DNA of 64,000 nucleotides from Silurus meridionalis (taxonomy: Eukaryota; Chordata; Actinopteri; Siluriformes; Siluridae), in the NCBI RefSeq assembly GCF_014805685.1, contig NC_060884.1, forward strand, positions 14,180,856-14,244,855. The letters run 5' to 3'. The notes beneath the pieces were generated by a model. The model was not told the DNA's origin. It saw only the letters and a program-made list of their open reading frames with translations, and made no database searches. The position numbers and the translations under genes are program-made. Below are positions 1-15,404 of this stretch, piece by piece. The first letter of the stretch is position 1, and the number at the start of each line of letters is the position of its first letter.

Positions 1-1009
1 AATCTATTTTTGTTGGTTTATATGTGTTGTGATTATAAATTTAGATTACATATATTAAATCCAGGAAACTAAACAACAAAAATGTATTAGTTTCACTACT
101 AAGAGTTTAGTTTTTCAGCTTCACTACAGAAAAAAACAATCAAACTTAGTAAAAAATTAAAAAATACAAATAAAAATAAAATGTATCTTGTATTTTTTTT
201 TTTATTAAATTTTTGTTCATATTTTGTTTTTGTTTTTCAGAACAAGAGACCCCTGAAATACGTTTGTACAACGAAGTCTGAAACTACTTTCGAATACTCT
301 TAATATTAAAGAGAAATATTTTACTTTAATGATTAAAAGCAACCTTTGTCCATCCCATAAGGTCACCATTGTGATTTGCCCTCTCTGGAGGTTCAGGTAT
401 AAGGAGGGGCTTAGGAGGGTTTCAACCTGGAAAAGAGTGAGCGAGTGCATGCACCAGAGCACTGAACCATGTTTGATGACCCAAGCTTACTGTTGCTGAT
501 TGACACAGGGTCACTGAGTTTGTTGTCAAACTGACATGCTTCAACTATATGTTTGTATAGATACACACCTATAATCAAATCAAATATGAAACTTAACCTA
601 ATTAAACGTTTCAGTCAACTATCTGAAACCACTGAATGACTTGTTTTACATATAACCACAAACATGATTTTGGAATGATTATATATTTTATACCCAAGTA
701 TTCAAAGTACATTCAAAGAAGTTTAGACACAATTATAAAATCAACCCTTAACTTGCTTCAGAATACATGGAAAATGTCTATTATTGTCATAGGTTGTGAC
801 ACTTGTTTTGTCCATAGTCCAGGGACAATGCTTTTGATATTTGGTATTTTTTTACATTCTTACATTCTCTGGTACCAACCCTATGGTTGGAAGCAACCAC
901 ACTCTTGTTCTGGGGAAACCTGTGCAGAAGTCTACATTAGAGCACATCCCAATCAGAAATTAATTCTAATTTCTATAAACACTAAACATGTAACCTGACT
1001 AAAATGTAA

Positions 1010-2030
1010 AATTATTATTCTAACCTCTGTTATTACAAAATTTACAATACCACAGTACAGTAAACTACAGTATACATGCCATGTTTTTACTTATCATTTG
1101 CAAAAAAATCAGTTTGACGAATATTCTAGGAATTATTGTACATTGGCAAAACCTGTAAATCCCATATTCAAATTACAGTGCTTTAGGGGTTATTTAATCA
1201 TGAATTGGCAAAAGGCTGACAGGTTCAGAAAACCTAATTGAACTCACTAACCCTGGGTCAGGCTTCTTCCTTGCATACAACTGATGAATGGGGGATAATA
1301 CAGTGATAATAAAGTTCCCCTTGGTGAAAAACCAGTCTTCAGTGACTAGGGTTTGTCCACTCTAACACACATAATCATCCTTATTATCTGCTGAACTATA
1401 AAACAGACACCTCATTTGCCAGTGGTTATATTGGTGATATTGTCCATGTTAATTCAACAACCTCTGAGTCACTCATAAATCTACACTTTCCTACATAGGT
1501 TGGTAAGAGGTTTATATGAACTAAGCCAATAGTTCAACGGGTGCAATCAATACTAGCTTGACAAATCAGCTACTTTTTCTTCTTCTCGACCCGGTATTCT
1601 GATGTGCAAATTAATCTGAGGTTACTGTTTCAAAATGTTCTTTTAAGTTCGTACCCCAATCAACAGTTTCAATAAGGACAACCAGCATCAAACTATGAGT
1701 AAATGCACACATCATCCTATTGTCTCATATACATTGTTTTCTGAACTTTTTACACTGAACTTAAAGTAATAATAAATTAGAGTATCTCACCTTAATCAGC
1801 GTCTTAACACTATTGTATCGATGTATGCCACTGCTGTGCAAACCAGTGTCCTAGATGTTACACTGAATGCATAGTAGTCATGGGTCCAGTTTTATGTCTA
1901 TTATTTCATATGTTATAAAAAGTGTACACATTTCTTTATGTACATTATACTTACATTAATCTTGATGATTATCGGAGCATCTTGCTTTTTGAATGTACAT
2001 TGAATAGCATAATTGGGCAATTGCAATAGC
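1010..2030 (+). repeat. Direct duplication, copy A
   Basis: Collinear with copy B (3135-3925). Matching landmarks include CAGTAAACTACAG, the block from GGCAAAAGGCTGACAGGTTC through CAGTCTTCAGTGACTAGGG, and GGAGCATCTTG followed by GAATAGCATAA. By eye the central block is close to 90% identical; the flanks are lower. Copy A has about 400 bases (roughly 1360-1860) that copy B lacks. Confidence 0.7.
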
Positions 2031-2375
2031 CAGGCTTAATGCAAAAACATGAATGTTTATAATGCATGTATTCAAAACCTTTTTCAGACACTACAATGTA
2101 CCTGTAAAGAATCCTTTAAGAACTCTGTTTGTGCCACTGTGGTAAACTGCCCCACAAATATGTTTATTGTTATTCATGACTTATTGTGGCCCTTACTGGT
2201 AAAGTTAGCAGGTCATACTAAAAACAGATACAAGTCAGTTACAAACACAAAAATAAACCATCCAAAGCTCTATACAATGTAATAAATGTAACTTTTGACT
2301 TAATGATTCAATATATAATAACTAGATTATAATATCCTTTATTGTACTACATTTAAATAAAATCATAATCAGGAT

Positions 2376-2376
2376 G

Positions 2377-2436
<60 letters not shown>

Positions 2437-2445
2437 CATCTATCC

Positions 2446-2502
<57 letters not shown>
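2376..2502. repeat. TCTA/ATCT tetranucleotide microsatellite
   Basis: About 31 units of CTAT, interrupted twice by CCAT, between the two duplication copies. Confidence 0.98.
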
Positions 2503-3134
2503 GTAGATGCAGTGTAAAATATTAGCTTTTTAAGGCATATAATTAAAAAGAGCCAATACAAGTTTTTAAGATTACATTTTACAAAAATATGCTAAATATT
2601 CTGTAGTAGCTCTTCCTATCTGTTTATCTCTTAATGGTGGCAGAAAACGTACTGAGAAATTATGCTTCATTAAAAAGTCTAAATCATGCGAAAATAAAAA
2701 TCAATCTTTTTAAGTTAGCTGATTACATGAATGACTAGTGGTATGCAGTTCACTAGTTAATTGTTCAGAATTAAAATATGATGTAAACAACCAATATTCA
2801 CTTTTAGCTAGAATCAGATTTTTTAAAAATATCTTTTTATGTATTTTTGTAAACACATGACTACCAGTGTCAGTCGTTTTACTGTTTTCATTAATAATAC
2901 TGTATATAGTTATTTGGAAAACCATGGGTATAAACAATGTAATACAAAATACACAACCTATGGGTTAAGCCCACATGTTTGTGGGAAACTAAGCTAAACA
3001 CTTAAAATATTTGTACCAGAATATTCAGCTAAATACAAAGTCTGCTGAATCCCCTGGCTGTGTAAACAGCCTACCATTATCAGATTATATCAGCATAATA
3101 CCGTACCATAATATAGTTTAGGTTATTTCACAGT

Positions 3135-3925
3135 AGTAATAGTGATTCTAATCTTTATTATTACGTAATTTACTATACTACACTACAGTAAACTGCAGTT
3201 TACTATAGTTCATGTTTGTACTTGAAAAACTGTTTCTGTGTTGACATATATATTAAAAAAAAATCAATCCTATTTTCAGAAAATGCAAATTTCAATTCAA
3301 TTCTTAGAAATGCCTTCATAATCAAATAATTCATCATAATGTACATTTGTGATAAGAGAAAAAAAAAACATTTATTGCTATAAGAATGACAGTAAATGTT
3401 TATAGTGATTTGACAAATATACTAGAAATTATTTTACATTGTTTTTACATACAACTCTCATATATCCCACTCTAAAATGTTGTGCTCTAATGTGAAATAA
3501 TTTACAGTGCCTTAGGCATTATTTAATGATGAATTTGCAAAAGGCTGACAGGTTCAGGAAACCTAATTGAACTCACTAACCCTGGGTCGGGCCTCTTCAT
3601 TGCATACAACTGAGGAACAGGGGATAATAAAGTGATAAAAAAGTCCCTCTTGGTGAAAAATCAGTCTTCAGTGACTAGGGTTTTATCAACAGGTTACATG
3701 CCCCAACACTATGTTGTGAGGATGACCTTCACCATTATTAATATTTATATTGTGCTTATCATGTTTAAAACATAAATCATGATTTCAGTTTTATGACAGT
3801 TCTGTCATATGTTATAGGAAGCATATGCTCTCTTTGGTGCATTATATTTATAATACTTTAGAAAATTATTGGAGCATCTTGTTTTTTAAATGTACTTCGA
3901 ATAGCATAAGTGGGCACTTGCCAAA
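3135..3925 (+). repeat. Direct duplication, copy B
   Basis: Second copy of 1010-2030 in the same orientation and order, shortened inside. No open frame is conserved between the copies, so it is not obviously a duplicated protein gene. Confidence 0.7.
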
Positions 3926-4164
3926 GTTAAACACATTTTTTTAGTTCAGCATATTTATTTGAACGAATTTTCACATATGTGTCATATTAAGTAGTTCATT
4001 TTAAATTTGCAGATTTATTAAGTCCAGGTGATTTATATGAACTCTTCATATGTTTTGAGAGCACTCTATGCTTGTTCAGTTGCATTGTGCAATCAATACA
4101 AATATTACTGGATGGCTAAAGTTGGCCTCACTATATTTATACACATTAAAACATTTAACAAACC

Positions 4165-6773
4165 TAGCCATTAGGGTTGCACAAGCCAGTACATTCTTAT
4201 CGCTGGTCCCAAGCCCGGGTAAATGGGGAGGGTTGCGTTAGGAAGGGCATCCAGCGTAAACTGTGCGAAATCAAATATGCGGAAAGAGAAATTCATACTG
4301 ATTCGGTCGAGGCCCGGGTTACCAACGACCGCCACAGGTATCGTTAGCCAACAGGGTACTGGTGGAAATTGGGCTACTGTTGGCTGAAAGATGAGAAGGA
4401 GAGGAGGAAGACATCTACATAGACGGGAGGGAAAGGAGAAGTGTAGGGGAGTGGAGGTTCAGGTTGGCACTTTAAATGTTGGTACTATGACTGGTAAAGG
4501 GAGAGAGGTAGCTGATATGATGGAGAGGAGAAAGGTAGATATGTTGTGTGTTCAGGCGACAAAGTGGAAAGGGAGTAAGGCCAGGAACATTGGAGGTGGG
4601 TTTAAACTGTTCTATCACGGTGTGGATGGAAAGAGAAATGGTGTAGGGGTGATTCTGAGGGAAGAGTTCAGTAAGTGTGTAGTGGTGATAATAGGGTGAT
4701 GATCGTGAAGCTGGAAGTTGAAGGGGCGATGAAAATGTCATCAGTGCTTATGCTCCACAAGTGGGTTGTGAGATGGAGAACAAGGAAAGATTCTGGAGTG
4801 AGTTAGATGAAGTGGTGGAAGGTGTACCTAGGAATGAAAGATTGGTGATTGGGTCATAGGGTGATGTATAAGAGTAGAGGAACTTGCACACAGGTGGACT
4901 ATGTTCTATGTAGGAGATGTAACCTGAAGGAGATTGGAGACTGTAAGGTGTTGGCAGGGGACAGTGTAGCTAAACAGCATCGGATGGTGGTCTGTAGAAT
5001 GGTTTTGGAGGTGAAGAAGAAAAGAAGAAGAGTGAAGACTGAAAGAAGAATAAGATGGTGGAAACTGAAGGAGGAAGACTGTAGTGTGAGTTTTAGGGAA
5101 GAGGTCAGACAGGGGCTCGGTGGTGGTGAAGAGGTGCTGGATGATTGGGCAACTACTGCAGAAATGATAAGGGAGACAGCTAGAAAGGTACTTGGTGTGA
5201 TATCTGGAAATAGAAAAGAAGACAAAGAGACGTGGTGGTGGAATGAGGAAGTGCAGGAGAGCATAAGGAGAAAGAGGTTGGCAAAACAGATTTGGGATCG
5301 ACAGAGTGATGAGAAAAGTAGGCAGGAGTACAATGTAAATGCAGCAGCAGGTAAAGAGGGAGATGGCGATAGCCAGGGAAAAGGCATATGAGAAGCTGTA
5401 TGAGAAGTTGAACACTAAGGAAGAAGAAAAGTATTTGTACCGATTGGCCAGGCAGAGGGACTAAGCTGGGAAGGATGTGCTGCAAGTTAGAGCAATAAAG
5501 GATAGAGATGGAAATGTGTTGACTAGTGAGGAGAGTGTGTTGAGAAGATGAAGGGAGTATTTTGAGCAGCTGATGAATGAGAGAAAATGTTGGATGGTGT
5601 GGAGTTGGTGAAGCAGGAAGTGGATAAGATTAGTAAAAGGGAAGTGAGGAAGTGAGAGCAGAAATTAAGAGGATGAAGAGTGGAAAGTCGGTTGGACCAG
5701 ATGACATACAGGTAGAAGCATGGAGATGTTTAGGTGAGATGGCAGGGTAGTTTAGAACAAAATTGTTTAACAGGATTTTGGAAGGTAAAAGGATGCCTGA
5801 GGAATGGAGAAGGAGTGTGCTGGTACTGATCTTTAAGCATAAGGGAAATGTGCAGACCTGCAGTAACTACAGGGGAATAAAGTTGATCAGTCACACCATT
5901 AAGTTATGGAAAAGAGTAGTGGAAGCCAGGCTGAGAGAAGAGGTGACCATCTGTGAGCAACAGTATGGTTTATGCCGAGGAAGAGCACCACAAACACAGT
6001 ATTTGCTTTGAGAATGTTGATTGAGAAGTATAGAGAAGGTCAGAAGGAGTTGCATTGTGTGTTTGTGGATTTAGAGAAAGCGTACGACAGGGTGCCAAGA
6101 GAGGAGTTGTAGTACTGTATGAGAAAGTGTGTCAGAGAAGTATGTGAGGGTGGTGCAGGACATGCATAAGGACAGTGTGACAGCAATTAAGTGTGCAGTA
6201 GGAACGACAGACTGGTTCAAGGTTGAGGTTGGACTGCATCAAGGATCGGCTCTGAGCTCTTTCTGGTTTGCAATGGTGTTGGACAGGTTGACGGACGAGG
6301 TCAGACAGGATTCTCCATGGACTATGATGTTTGCGGATGATATTGTTATATGTTGTGAGAGTAGGGAGCAGGTTGAGAAGCGCCTAGAGAGGTGGAGGTA
6401 CACGCTGGAGAGAAGAGGAATGAAAGTCAGTAGGAGTAAGACAGAGTACATGTGTGTGAATAAGAGGGAGGGCAATGGAGTGGTGCGGTTGCAGGGAGAA
6501 GAGGTGGAGAAGGTGGAGGAGTTCGGGTAACTGGGGTCAACAGTGCAAAGTAATGGAGAGTGTGATAGAGAAGTGAAGAAAAGAGTGCAGGCAGGGTGGA
6601 GTGGGTGGAGAAGAGTGGCAGGAGTGATCTGTAATAGAAGGGTATCTGCAAGAGTGAAAGGAAAAGTTTATAGAACTGGACAGGATTAGAAATTAGTTTA
6701 TTAGAGGGACAGCATGTAGGTCGTTTTGGAGAGAAGGTGAGGGAGGCGAGATTCAGATGGTTTGGACACTATA
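4165..6773 (+). mobile_element. RTE-like non-LTR retrotransposon (LINE), degraded, sense copy
   Basis: An untranslated 5' part (4165-4390) precedes an endonuclease frame (4391-4699, GTLNVGTMTGKGREVADMME, then VDMLCVQ). The EN remainder and linker follow at 4849-5391 ([30 protein letters not shown]), then reverse transcriptase (5650-6535) with NYRGIKLISHTIKLW, FVDLEKAYDRVPREEL and the catalytic FADDIVI. The tail (6680-6770) resembles the C-terminal RWFGH region. The frame is broken repeatedly and about 100 codons of the endonuclease are missing near 4850. The clade is assigned from the APE-plus-RT architecture and is tentative. Confidence 0.85.
4391..6530 (+). pseudogene. LINE ORF (endonuclease-reverse transcriptase), multiply broken
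   Basis: Read in pieces: 4391-4699, 4849-5391, 5763-6011, 6129-6530, with in-frame stops (for example 4697, 5462, 5549, 6009, 6108) and shifts between them. The RT active-site FADD is intact but no full protein can be made. It shares its sequence with the antisense copy at 6774-11280. Confidence 0.85.
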
Positions 6774-7093
6774 AACCATACTGCTGTTTACAGATGGTCA
6801 CCTCTTCTCTCAGCCTGGCTTCCACTACTCTTTTCCATAACTTCATGGTGTGACTGATCAACTTTATTCCCCTGTAATTACCAGAGGTGGCAAAAGTACA
6901 CACATCCATTACTTAAGTAGAAGTACAGATACTCATGTTTTAAAATACTCTGGTAAAAGTTGAAGTACTGATTATACCTTTTTACTTAAGTAAAAGTAAA
7001 GAAGTCTTGGCTCTGACATGTACTTAAGTAAAAAGTAGTTATTACTTCTACCCGTTTTAGCTGTTAACTGGACCTCACATCATATTAATATTT

Positions 7094-7199
<106 letters not shown>

Positions 7200-7468
7200 A
7201 CATTGTCATTGCATAGTACAGGTACACAGCAACGAAATGCAGTTTGGCATCTACCAGAAGTGCAAAAAGTAGCAATTGTGCAAAAGTGCAGATAAATATG
7301 TAGCATATTTACAGCATGTGATATATATGTAAGCATATGTACAGTGATTAAATATAAAGGCTATAACTGTGCAGAGATGTGTGGACATCATTAAGAGCTT
7401 TTGCTATGTTTCCACATGCACAGTTAATGAGGTGATACCGGAAAAGTGCACCTCTTCAAGTCAAGAAG

Positions 7469-7472
<4 letters not shown>

Positions 7473-7512
<40 letters not shown>

Positions 7513-7939
7513 CATAGACATTTTACAGATTTGAATGATGTTTTGTTTTTATCTGTACGATCAATAAAGACAGTAATTTAAATTCGTGTCGCCATTATGA
7601 GGGAAAAACCCACAAAACGCCACCCAGAGGATTAATTGTGTAAAACATGGCGGAATTGGTGTTTGATTTGAGACTTGGCGCAGAAATAAAACAAAAGTTT
7701 ACTGATTCAAAATATTTTTCAGTGGAGTTTATTTATTTATTTAATATATAAGTAAAGAAGGGACGTCGTGAACAAGTGTATGTTTTGCTGGAGGTTTTAA
7801 TTTTGCCTCTTTTATATTTAGTTATTTATTTATGTATTTATATTTTTTTAATAAAAATGGTAAAAACAAAAATGCGCGCTAAATTGATGGCGCGTTAATA
7901 TTATTTAGTGCCGTTTAAAATAATTTGAATTTTGACAGC

Positions 7940-8012
<73 letters not shown>
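7473..8012. repeat. Two AT dinucleotide tracts inside the hAT element
   Basis: TA repeats at 7473-7511 and a longer AT run at 7943-8012. The 7512-7942 interval between them is AT-rich with no recognisable coding. Confidence 0.95.
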
Positions 8013-8017
<5 letters not shown>

Positions 8018-9178
8018 CAAAACGAATTAAATATGTTGTTACCGAATGAACGTATTCAGGCTGAAGATCCACATATAAAACACAAGCAGAGAAAAGATGA
8101 TGATGATCATGAATGTGTCTGTTCTCAGTCATGTTTACATCACTGACTCCCTCTGTCTCATCCACGTTAACCCCAAACTTCTTACTGCCTTCTGCCTGCT
8201 GATTCTTATCTTCGTAAAGAGTGAGAGTCAGGACTTTATACACCGGCGGATTGAAAAAGACGCGCAGTCACAGGAAATCAGTTGTTCGGCTGAAATCGTC
8301 GCGCAGTGAAAATAAAAAATATATTTTTCACCAAATCAATGGATTAAAACTAAAGTAACGAGCCGGTTTTGAAAATGTAAGGAGTAAAAAGTACAGATAT
8401 TTGTGTAAAAATGTAATGAGTAAAAGTAAAAAGTTGTCTGAAAAATAAATAGTGGAGTAAAGTACTGATACCTGAAAAATCTACTTAAGTACAGTAACGA
8501 AGTATTTGTACTCCGTTACTTCCCATCTCTGGTAATTACTACAGGTCTGCACATCTCGATTATTCTTCTAGATCTGTAGCAGCACACACCTTCCAAAATC
8601 CTGTTAAACAATCTTGTTAAAAACTCCCCTGCCATCTCTCCTAAACATCTCAATGCTTCCACCTGTATGTCATCTGGTCCAACCTACTTTCCACTCTTCA
8701 TCCTCCTATTTGCTGCTTTCACTTCCTCCTTACTAATCCTATCCACATCCTCCTTCACCATCTCCACACCATCCAACCTTCTCTTTCATTTTCTTGGTTC
8801 TTGGATCTCTACAGTGCCTCATATGTCTTTTTCTTGGCTTTTTGACACATCCCTCTTCACCTGCTGCCACATCTCCTTGTCCTCATGCCTACTTTTCTCA
8901 TCACTCTGTAGATCCCAATTCTGTTTTGCCAACATCTTTCTCCTTATGCTGCCCTGCACTTCCTCATTCCACCACCACGTCTCTTTGTCTTTCTTTCTAT
9001 TTCCAGATATCACACCAAGTACCTTTCTAGCTGTCTTCCTTATCACTTCTGCAGTAGTTGTCCAATCATCCAGCACCTCTTCACCACCACTGAGCCCCTG
9101 TCTAACCTCTTCCCTGAAACTCACACTACAGTCTTCCTCCTTCAGTTTCCATTATCTAATTCTTCTTCCAGTCCTCAC

Positions 9179-11149
9179 TATATTATATTTGAAGAATTTC
9201 AGTCAGGTTTCAGGCCCCATCATAGCACAGAAACTGCTCTAGTTAAAATAACTAATGACCTGTTTTTAGCTTCAGACCAAGGCTTCATTTCGCTGTTGGT
9301 TTTACTAGATCTTAGTGCTGCATTCGACACTATAGACCATGATCTCCTCCTAGATCACTTACAAAATTACATCGGCATTCAGGGACAGGCATTAAGCTGG
9401 TTTAAATCCTACCTGTCCGATCGTTACCATTTCGTAGATTTAAATGGAGAGCTATCCAGGCTAATGCAAGTAAATTATGGCGTGCCGCAAGGTTCAGTTC
9501 TAGGACCCCTGCTCTTCACAATATACATGCTTCCGTTAGGAAATATTATTAGAAGGCATGGAATTAGCTTCCATTGTTATGCTGATGATACTCAGCTATA
9601 TATTTCATCTAAACCAGGCGATACAGCTCAATTAACCCGGATAACTGAGTGTGTTAAGGAACTAAGAGATTGGATGACCCATAACTTTCTACTTTTAAAT
9701 TCTGATAAGACTGAGATTTTGCTCATCGCCCAAAAACTAGTATACAGACGCTCCAGCATCTCAACCTGCATTTAGACGGATGTTCTGTAACCACTAGTTC
9801 AACGGTAAAAGACCTGGGTGTTATTTTAGACAGCGACTTGTCTTTCAAAAATCACATCAATCAAGTTACAAAAACAGCCTTCTTTCACCTTAGAAATATT
9901 TCTAAGTTAAGAAACATGTTATCTATATCTGATGCAGAGAAGCTCGTCCATGCGTTCATGACCTCCAGAATAGACTACTGTAATGCGTTACTAGGTGGAT
10001 GTCCTGCATCATTAATAAACAAGCTTCAGTTAGTCCAGAATGCAGCAGCCAGAGTTCTTACAAGGTCAAAAAATATGATCACATAACCCCGATCTTATCG
10101 TCCCTACATTGGCTTCCTGTTAAGTTTCGAATAGACTACAAACTATTACTTCTCACTTATAAAGCACTAAATGGTTTGGCTCCATGTATCTATCCAGTCT
10201 TTTAACACGCTACAATCCGCCACGCCCCTGAGATCTCAAAACTCTGGGCTTCTAGTAGTTCGTAGAATAGCAAAGTCCACTAAAGGTGGTAGAACATTTT
10301 CACATTTAGCTCCTAAACTCTGGAATAGTCTTCCTGACGGTGTTCGGGGCTCAGACACACTCTCCCAGTTTAAGTGTAGATTAAAACATATCTTTTAGCA
10401 AAGCCTACACATAACATACGTCTCACATCATAACCTTGTGCTCCAGAACATCTGATCACATGCACATTATCAACTTGTGCTGTTAATATCATGAACAGCA
10501 GCTACGCTAATTCCTCTCCACTGCTTCTCTTTCTCTCCCCATCCCGAGACACAGTGAGGTTTGGCCAGCTCCAGTCACCTCCCACCTCGTGATGATTACG
10601 GACCTTTGAAGAAGTAGATGCCGAACTCACAAACATCCCGAACCATCTAGAGACGTACCAGTGCCATTTGGATCCCGCTACATGTGTGGAGTATTGACAT
10701 TGGACCTCCTGGAGTGTTTAAAGGCTCTGGCATGGAGAAGCTGATGCTGGATCTGTGATGATCACAAATGCTGAGCTTATAAAACTAGGAGCTACTAACC
10801 ATATAGACTGTATAAGACTGCAGAAAGAACATCACTTATAATCTTATACTCCAGTAATCATGTTAGTTCTCACTGTCCAGTGTTCTGTATTGTTGAAAGA
10901 TTTATGATCAAACTCTTGATGTCACCCAATTGAGGATGGGTTCCCCTTTTGAGTCTGGTTCCTCTCAAGGTTTCTTCCTCATAACATCTAAGGGAGTTTT
11001 TCCTTGCCACAGTCGCCACGGCTTGCTCATCAGGGACAAATTCACACCATTCACCATCACTGTTGATTTGTGTAAAGCTGCTTTGAGACAATGTCTGTTG
11101 TGAAAAGCGCTATACAAATAAACTTGACTTGACTTGACTTGACTTGACT
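9179..11149 (+). mobile_element. L2-like LINE, 5'-truncated
   Basis: It starts inside the reverse transcriptase, runs through a 3' UTR (10399-11149) and ends in GCTATACAAATAAACTTGAC plus TTGAC tandem units, a typical L2-type tail. It lies inside the antisense RTE-like LINE between CAGTCCTCACT and CTCCTTCTTTTCTTC, which are contiguous in the uninterrupted copy. A minus-strand open frame 10870-11091 in the 3' UTR is a shadow. Confidence 0.88.
9188..10398 (+). pseudogene. L2-like reverse transcriptase fragment, frameshifted
   Basis: 9188-9775 reads continuously from [20 protein letters not shown] through [33 protein letters not shown] and CYADDTQLY, which are RT motifs with the catalytic YADD. 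Frames then change to 9838-10086, then about 10030-10205, then 10171-10398 (LAPKLWNSLPDGVRGSDTLS, the usual C-terminus before F*). At least three shifts break it. Confidence 0.88.
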
Positions 11150-11280
11150 CTCCTTCTTTTCTTCTTCACCTCCAAAACCATCCTACTGTCCCCTGCCAAC
11201 ACCTTACAGTTTTCAATCTCCTTCAGGTTGCATCTCCTACATCAAACACCTGTGTGCACCTTCCTCCACTCTTATACGTA

Positions 11281-13428
<2,148 letters not shown>

Positions 13429-13891
13429 CACAATATGGCCAAAAGTATCTGGATACTCAACTATCCCACCCTTAGCGATTCCATTCTAAAGCCATGGGTA
13501 ATACAGAGTTGGTTCCCCTTTTGCGGTTATAATAGCATATGCTCTTCTGGAAAGGTGTTCCATTAAATGTTGGTTTCAGATGTCTGTGAAAATTTAAGCT
13601 TCATCGACAAGAAAATGAGTAAAGTTAAAGACAGGTTGACATGAAGGTAGCATTTGAAGCCGGCATATCAATTCATCCCAAATAAATGCAAACTAGAATG
13701 TTAAGACATTTCTGTGAACCTCGTTTTGTGCACAGGAGCATTTCTGGTGTATTTCTAGATTTTTAGGCTGCTAGAAATCTTAATGCAACTGCACACATTG
13801 TAGACACTTAATTGCTTTATGGGAAACATTTGGAGTAAGTCCACATGTGGGTATAATGGAAAAGTGTCCACATACTTTTTACCATATAGTG
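13429..13891 (-). mobile_element. Decayed Tc1-type element with inverted ends
   Basis: Left end CACAATATGGCCAAAAGTAT and right end GTCCACATACTTTTTACCAT followed by ATAGTG are inverted copies, flanked by TA on both sides (13427-13428, 13892-13893). The left part (TTCCATTCTAAAGCCATGG, then GCGGTTATAATAGCATATGC) matches the transposase 3' end of this common fish family on the minus strand. Most of the transposase is deleted. Confidence 0.75.
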
Positions 13892-14814
13892 TACACCTTA
13901 ATCTTTGGACAATAGCTTCCAGGGTTTGGCAGCAGCAGACTAAAATCTACTAATTTGAGGCACTGAACTGAAAAAACTGTAATCTTCGAGTTTGCTTAGC
14001 ATTCTGCTTAATGTACATGTAGGAAGGGAGTATCCTTAAAGGTTTAAAACATTTAAAACTTATTTATTAAGGCACTGATTTTAACTAATAGTATTTTTAC
14101 ACTCTCCCTATATGTTTTACATGCATTCATTTTTGGTGCAAATGTAAACAACCTGTCTTGATCTGTCATTCATTGCTTGTCCCCAAGGTGATGGATACTA
14201 AACGTTTTACACGTGTGCCACCTCATACAGCATTTGTATCACAGGACATAGAATTTCTGGAGTCTTAAAAAAAAATTGTAAAGAAAACAAAAAGGAGGCC
14301 GTTGTATGTGTGTCAATGTGTTTGTCGTACAGTGCCTTAGGGAACATTCCACCTACATGCTTCAGGTTCATGGAGTGCAGTGAGGGCACAGGAGTGAGTG
14401 AACTCCTCAGTATTACATGTTGATGGTGTGTTCATGGTTGATGTGTGGCGTCAGCTCTGGGTGCCCAAGGCCATGTTCCCTTTGACTTTTCTGGTGGGCT
14501 GTGTCTGTGTTCCACATGGTTCAAGTGACTTCTCAAGGCCTTGACCCGGCTAAAGTCTAAAATGTAGTGGAATTTGTAGCCATAAACTTGTTGTGCTGAA
14601 AACTGGAGAGCACAGAGCTGTAGAGTCAGCACCGTCATAGTGTGAGCTTATGGTTCTCACAACGATTCATTATTTCCAGAAAAGGATAAACATAAAACTA
14701 TACATATGAGTATGAGCTGAGCTAAGTGAGTAATATCATGATAATTTGCTGTAATCTAATTGATTCACATTCCCTGTAAAAACAGAAATCTAAAATACTG
14801 TGTGCTTATGGTCC

Positions 14815-15065
14815 TGGTTTGGACCTTACAGCTCTGAGGTCTCTGATTTGGTCCTGGGCTCAAGTGAAGTCCTTTGCAGCATTTGCCATGGGATCCTTTG
14901 GTTTATGGGTTTCCTCCAGGTTGTCTAGTTTTCTTTTAACTCCCAAAACCATTCCAGAACATTGACTAGCAACTTTAAAGTCTGCCCAGAAGTGTATAAG
15001 TGTATGGTGTGTGCATGGTGTTCCTCACACAGTATTCTTGTGGTTGGGTCAGGACCCACTCTGAA
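14815..15065 (+). repeat. Decayed SINE-like dispersed repeat
   Basis: Runs such as GGTTTCCTCCAGGTTGTCT, TTTTAACTCCCAAAACCATTC and GTGTATGGTGTGTGCATGGTG, in that order, resemble a very widespread fish repeat (the 'ggtttcctcc...cctcccaaaaacatgcc...gtgtgcatggtgccctg' type). Recognised by memory of the pattern; no boundaries are clear. Confidence 0.45.
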
Positions 15066-15404
15066 AAATTACTTACAATGACATTGTCTGTGATTTATCA
15101 AAACAAAAGTAGTAAATGTTCAATATCTTGAACTATATTGTTTTTATTTATTATTTTGTTTCTGCACTATTTCTAAGCCCTGATAATAAAATGCAGCAAA
15201 TTTCAATTCAGTTTGCTTTTAGCAACAGACATTGTCAGAAATTAGCTTTACAGGATAAATAAATAGATTAAGACTATACATTTTAAGTTCATAATTTAGT
15301 GTAAGTGTGAAATGTGCTAATCAATCTGTCAGTAATGCAAATAATCTTTTCTGTTGGAGCCTGCATTCAGACAACCCTGATGAATTTGATAAGGGACCAT
15401 ATGT

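Larger units (their letters stand above)
1..4164. other. AT-rich non-coding region with an old direct duplication
   Basis: No supported gene. Short open frames at 217-462(-), 636-998(+), 2049-2282(+) and 2710-2937(-) lack recognisable domains. The main structure is a diverged repeat: about 1010-2030 resembles about 3135-3925 in the same orientation, best in 1196-1354 against 3525-3683. A TCTA microsatellite separates them. Confidence 0.6.

Noticed and set aside
636..998. 120-codon plus-strand open frame
   Set aside because: AT-rich, no recognisable family, not conserved in the nearby duplication.
4899..5485. Three long minus-strand open frames
   Set aside because: Shadows of the purine-rich sense LINE coding strand.
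8667..9242. 191-codon plus-strand open frame
   Set aside because: It is the antisense of the LINE endonuclease-RT linker; the minus strand carries the recognisable LINE peptide.
10870..11091. Minus-strand open frame of 73 codons
   Set aside because: It lies within the 3' UTR of the L2-like LINE on the opposite strand.
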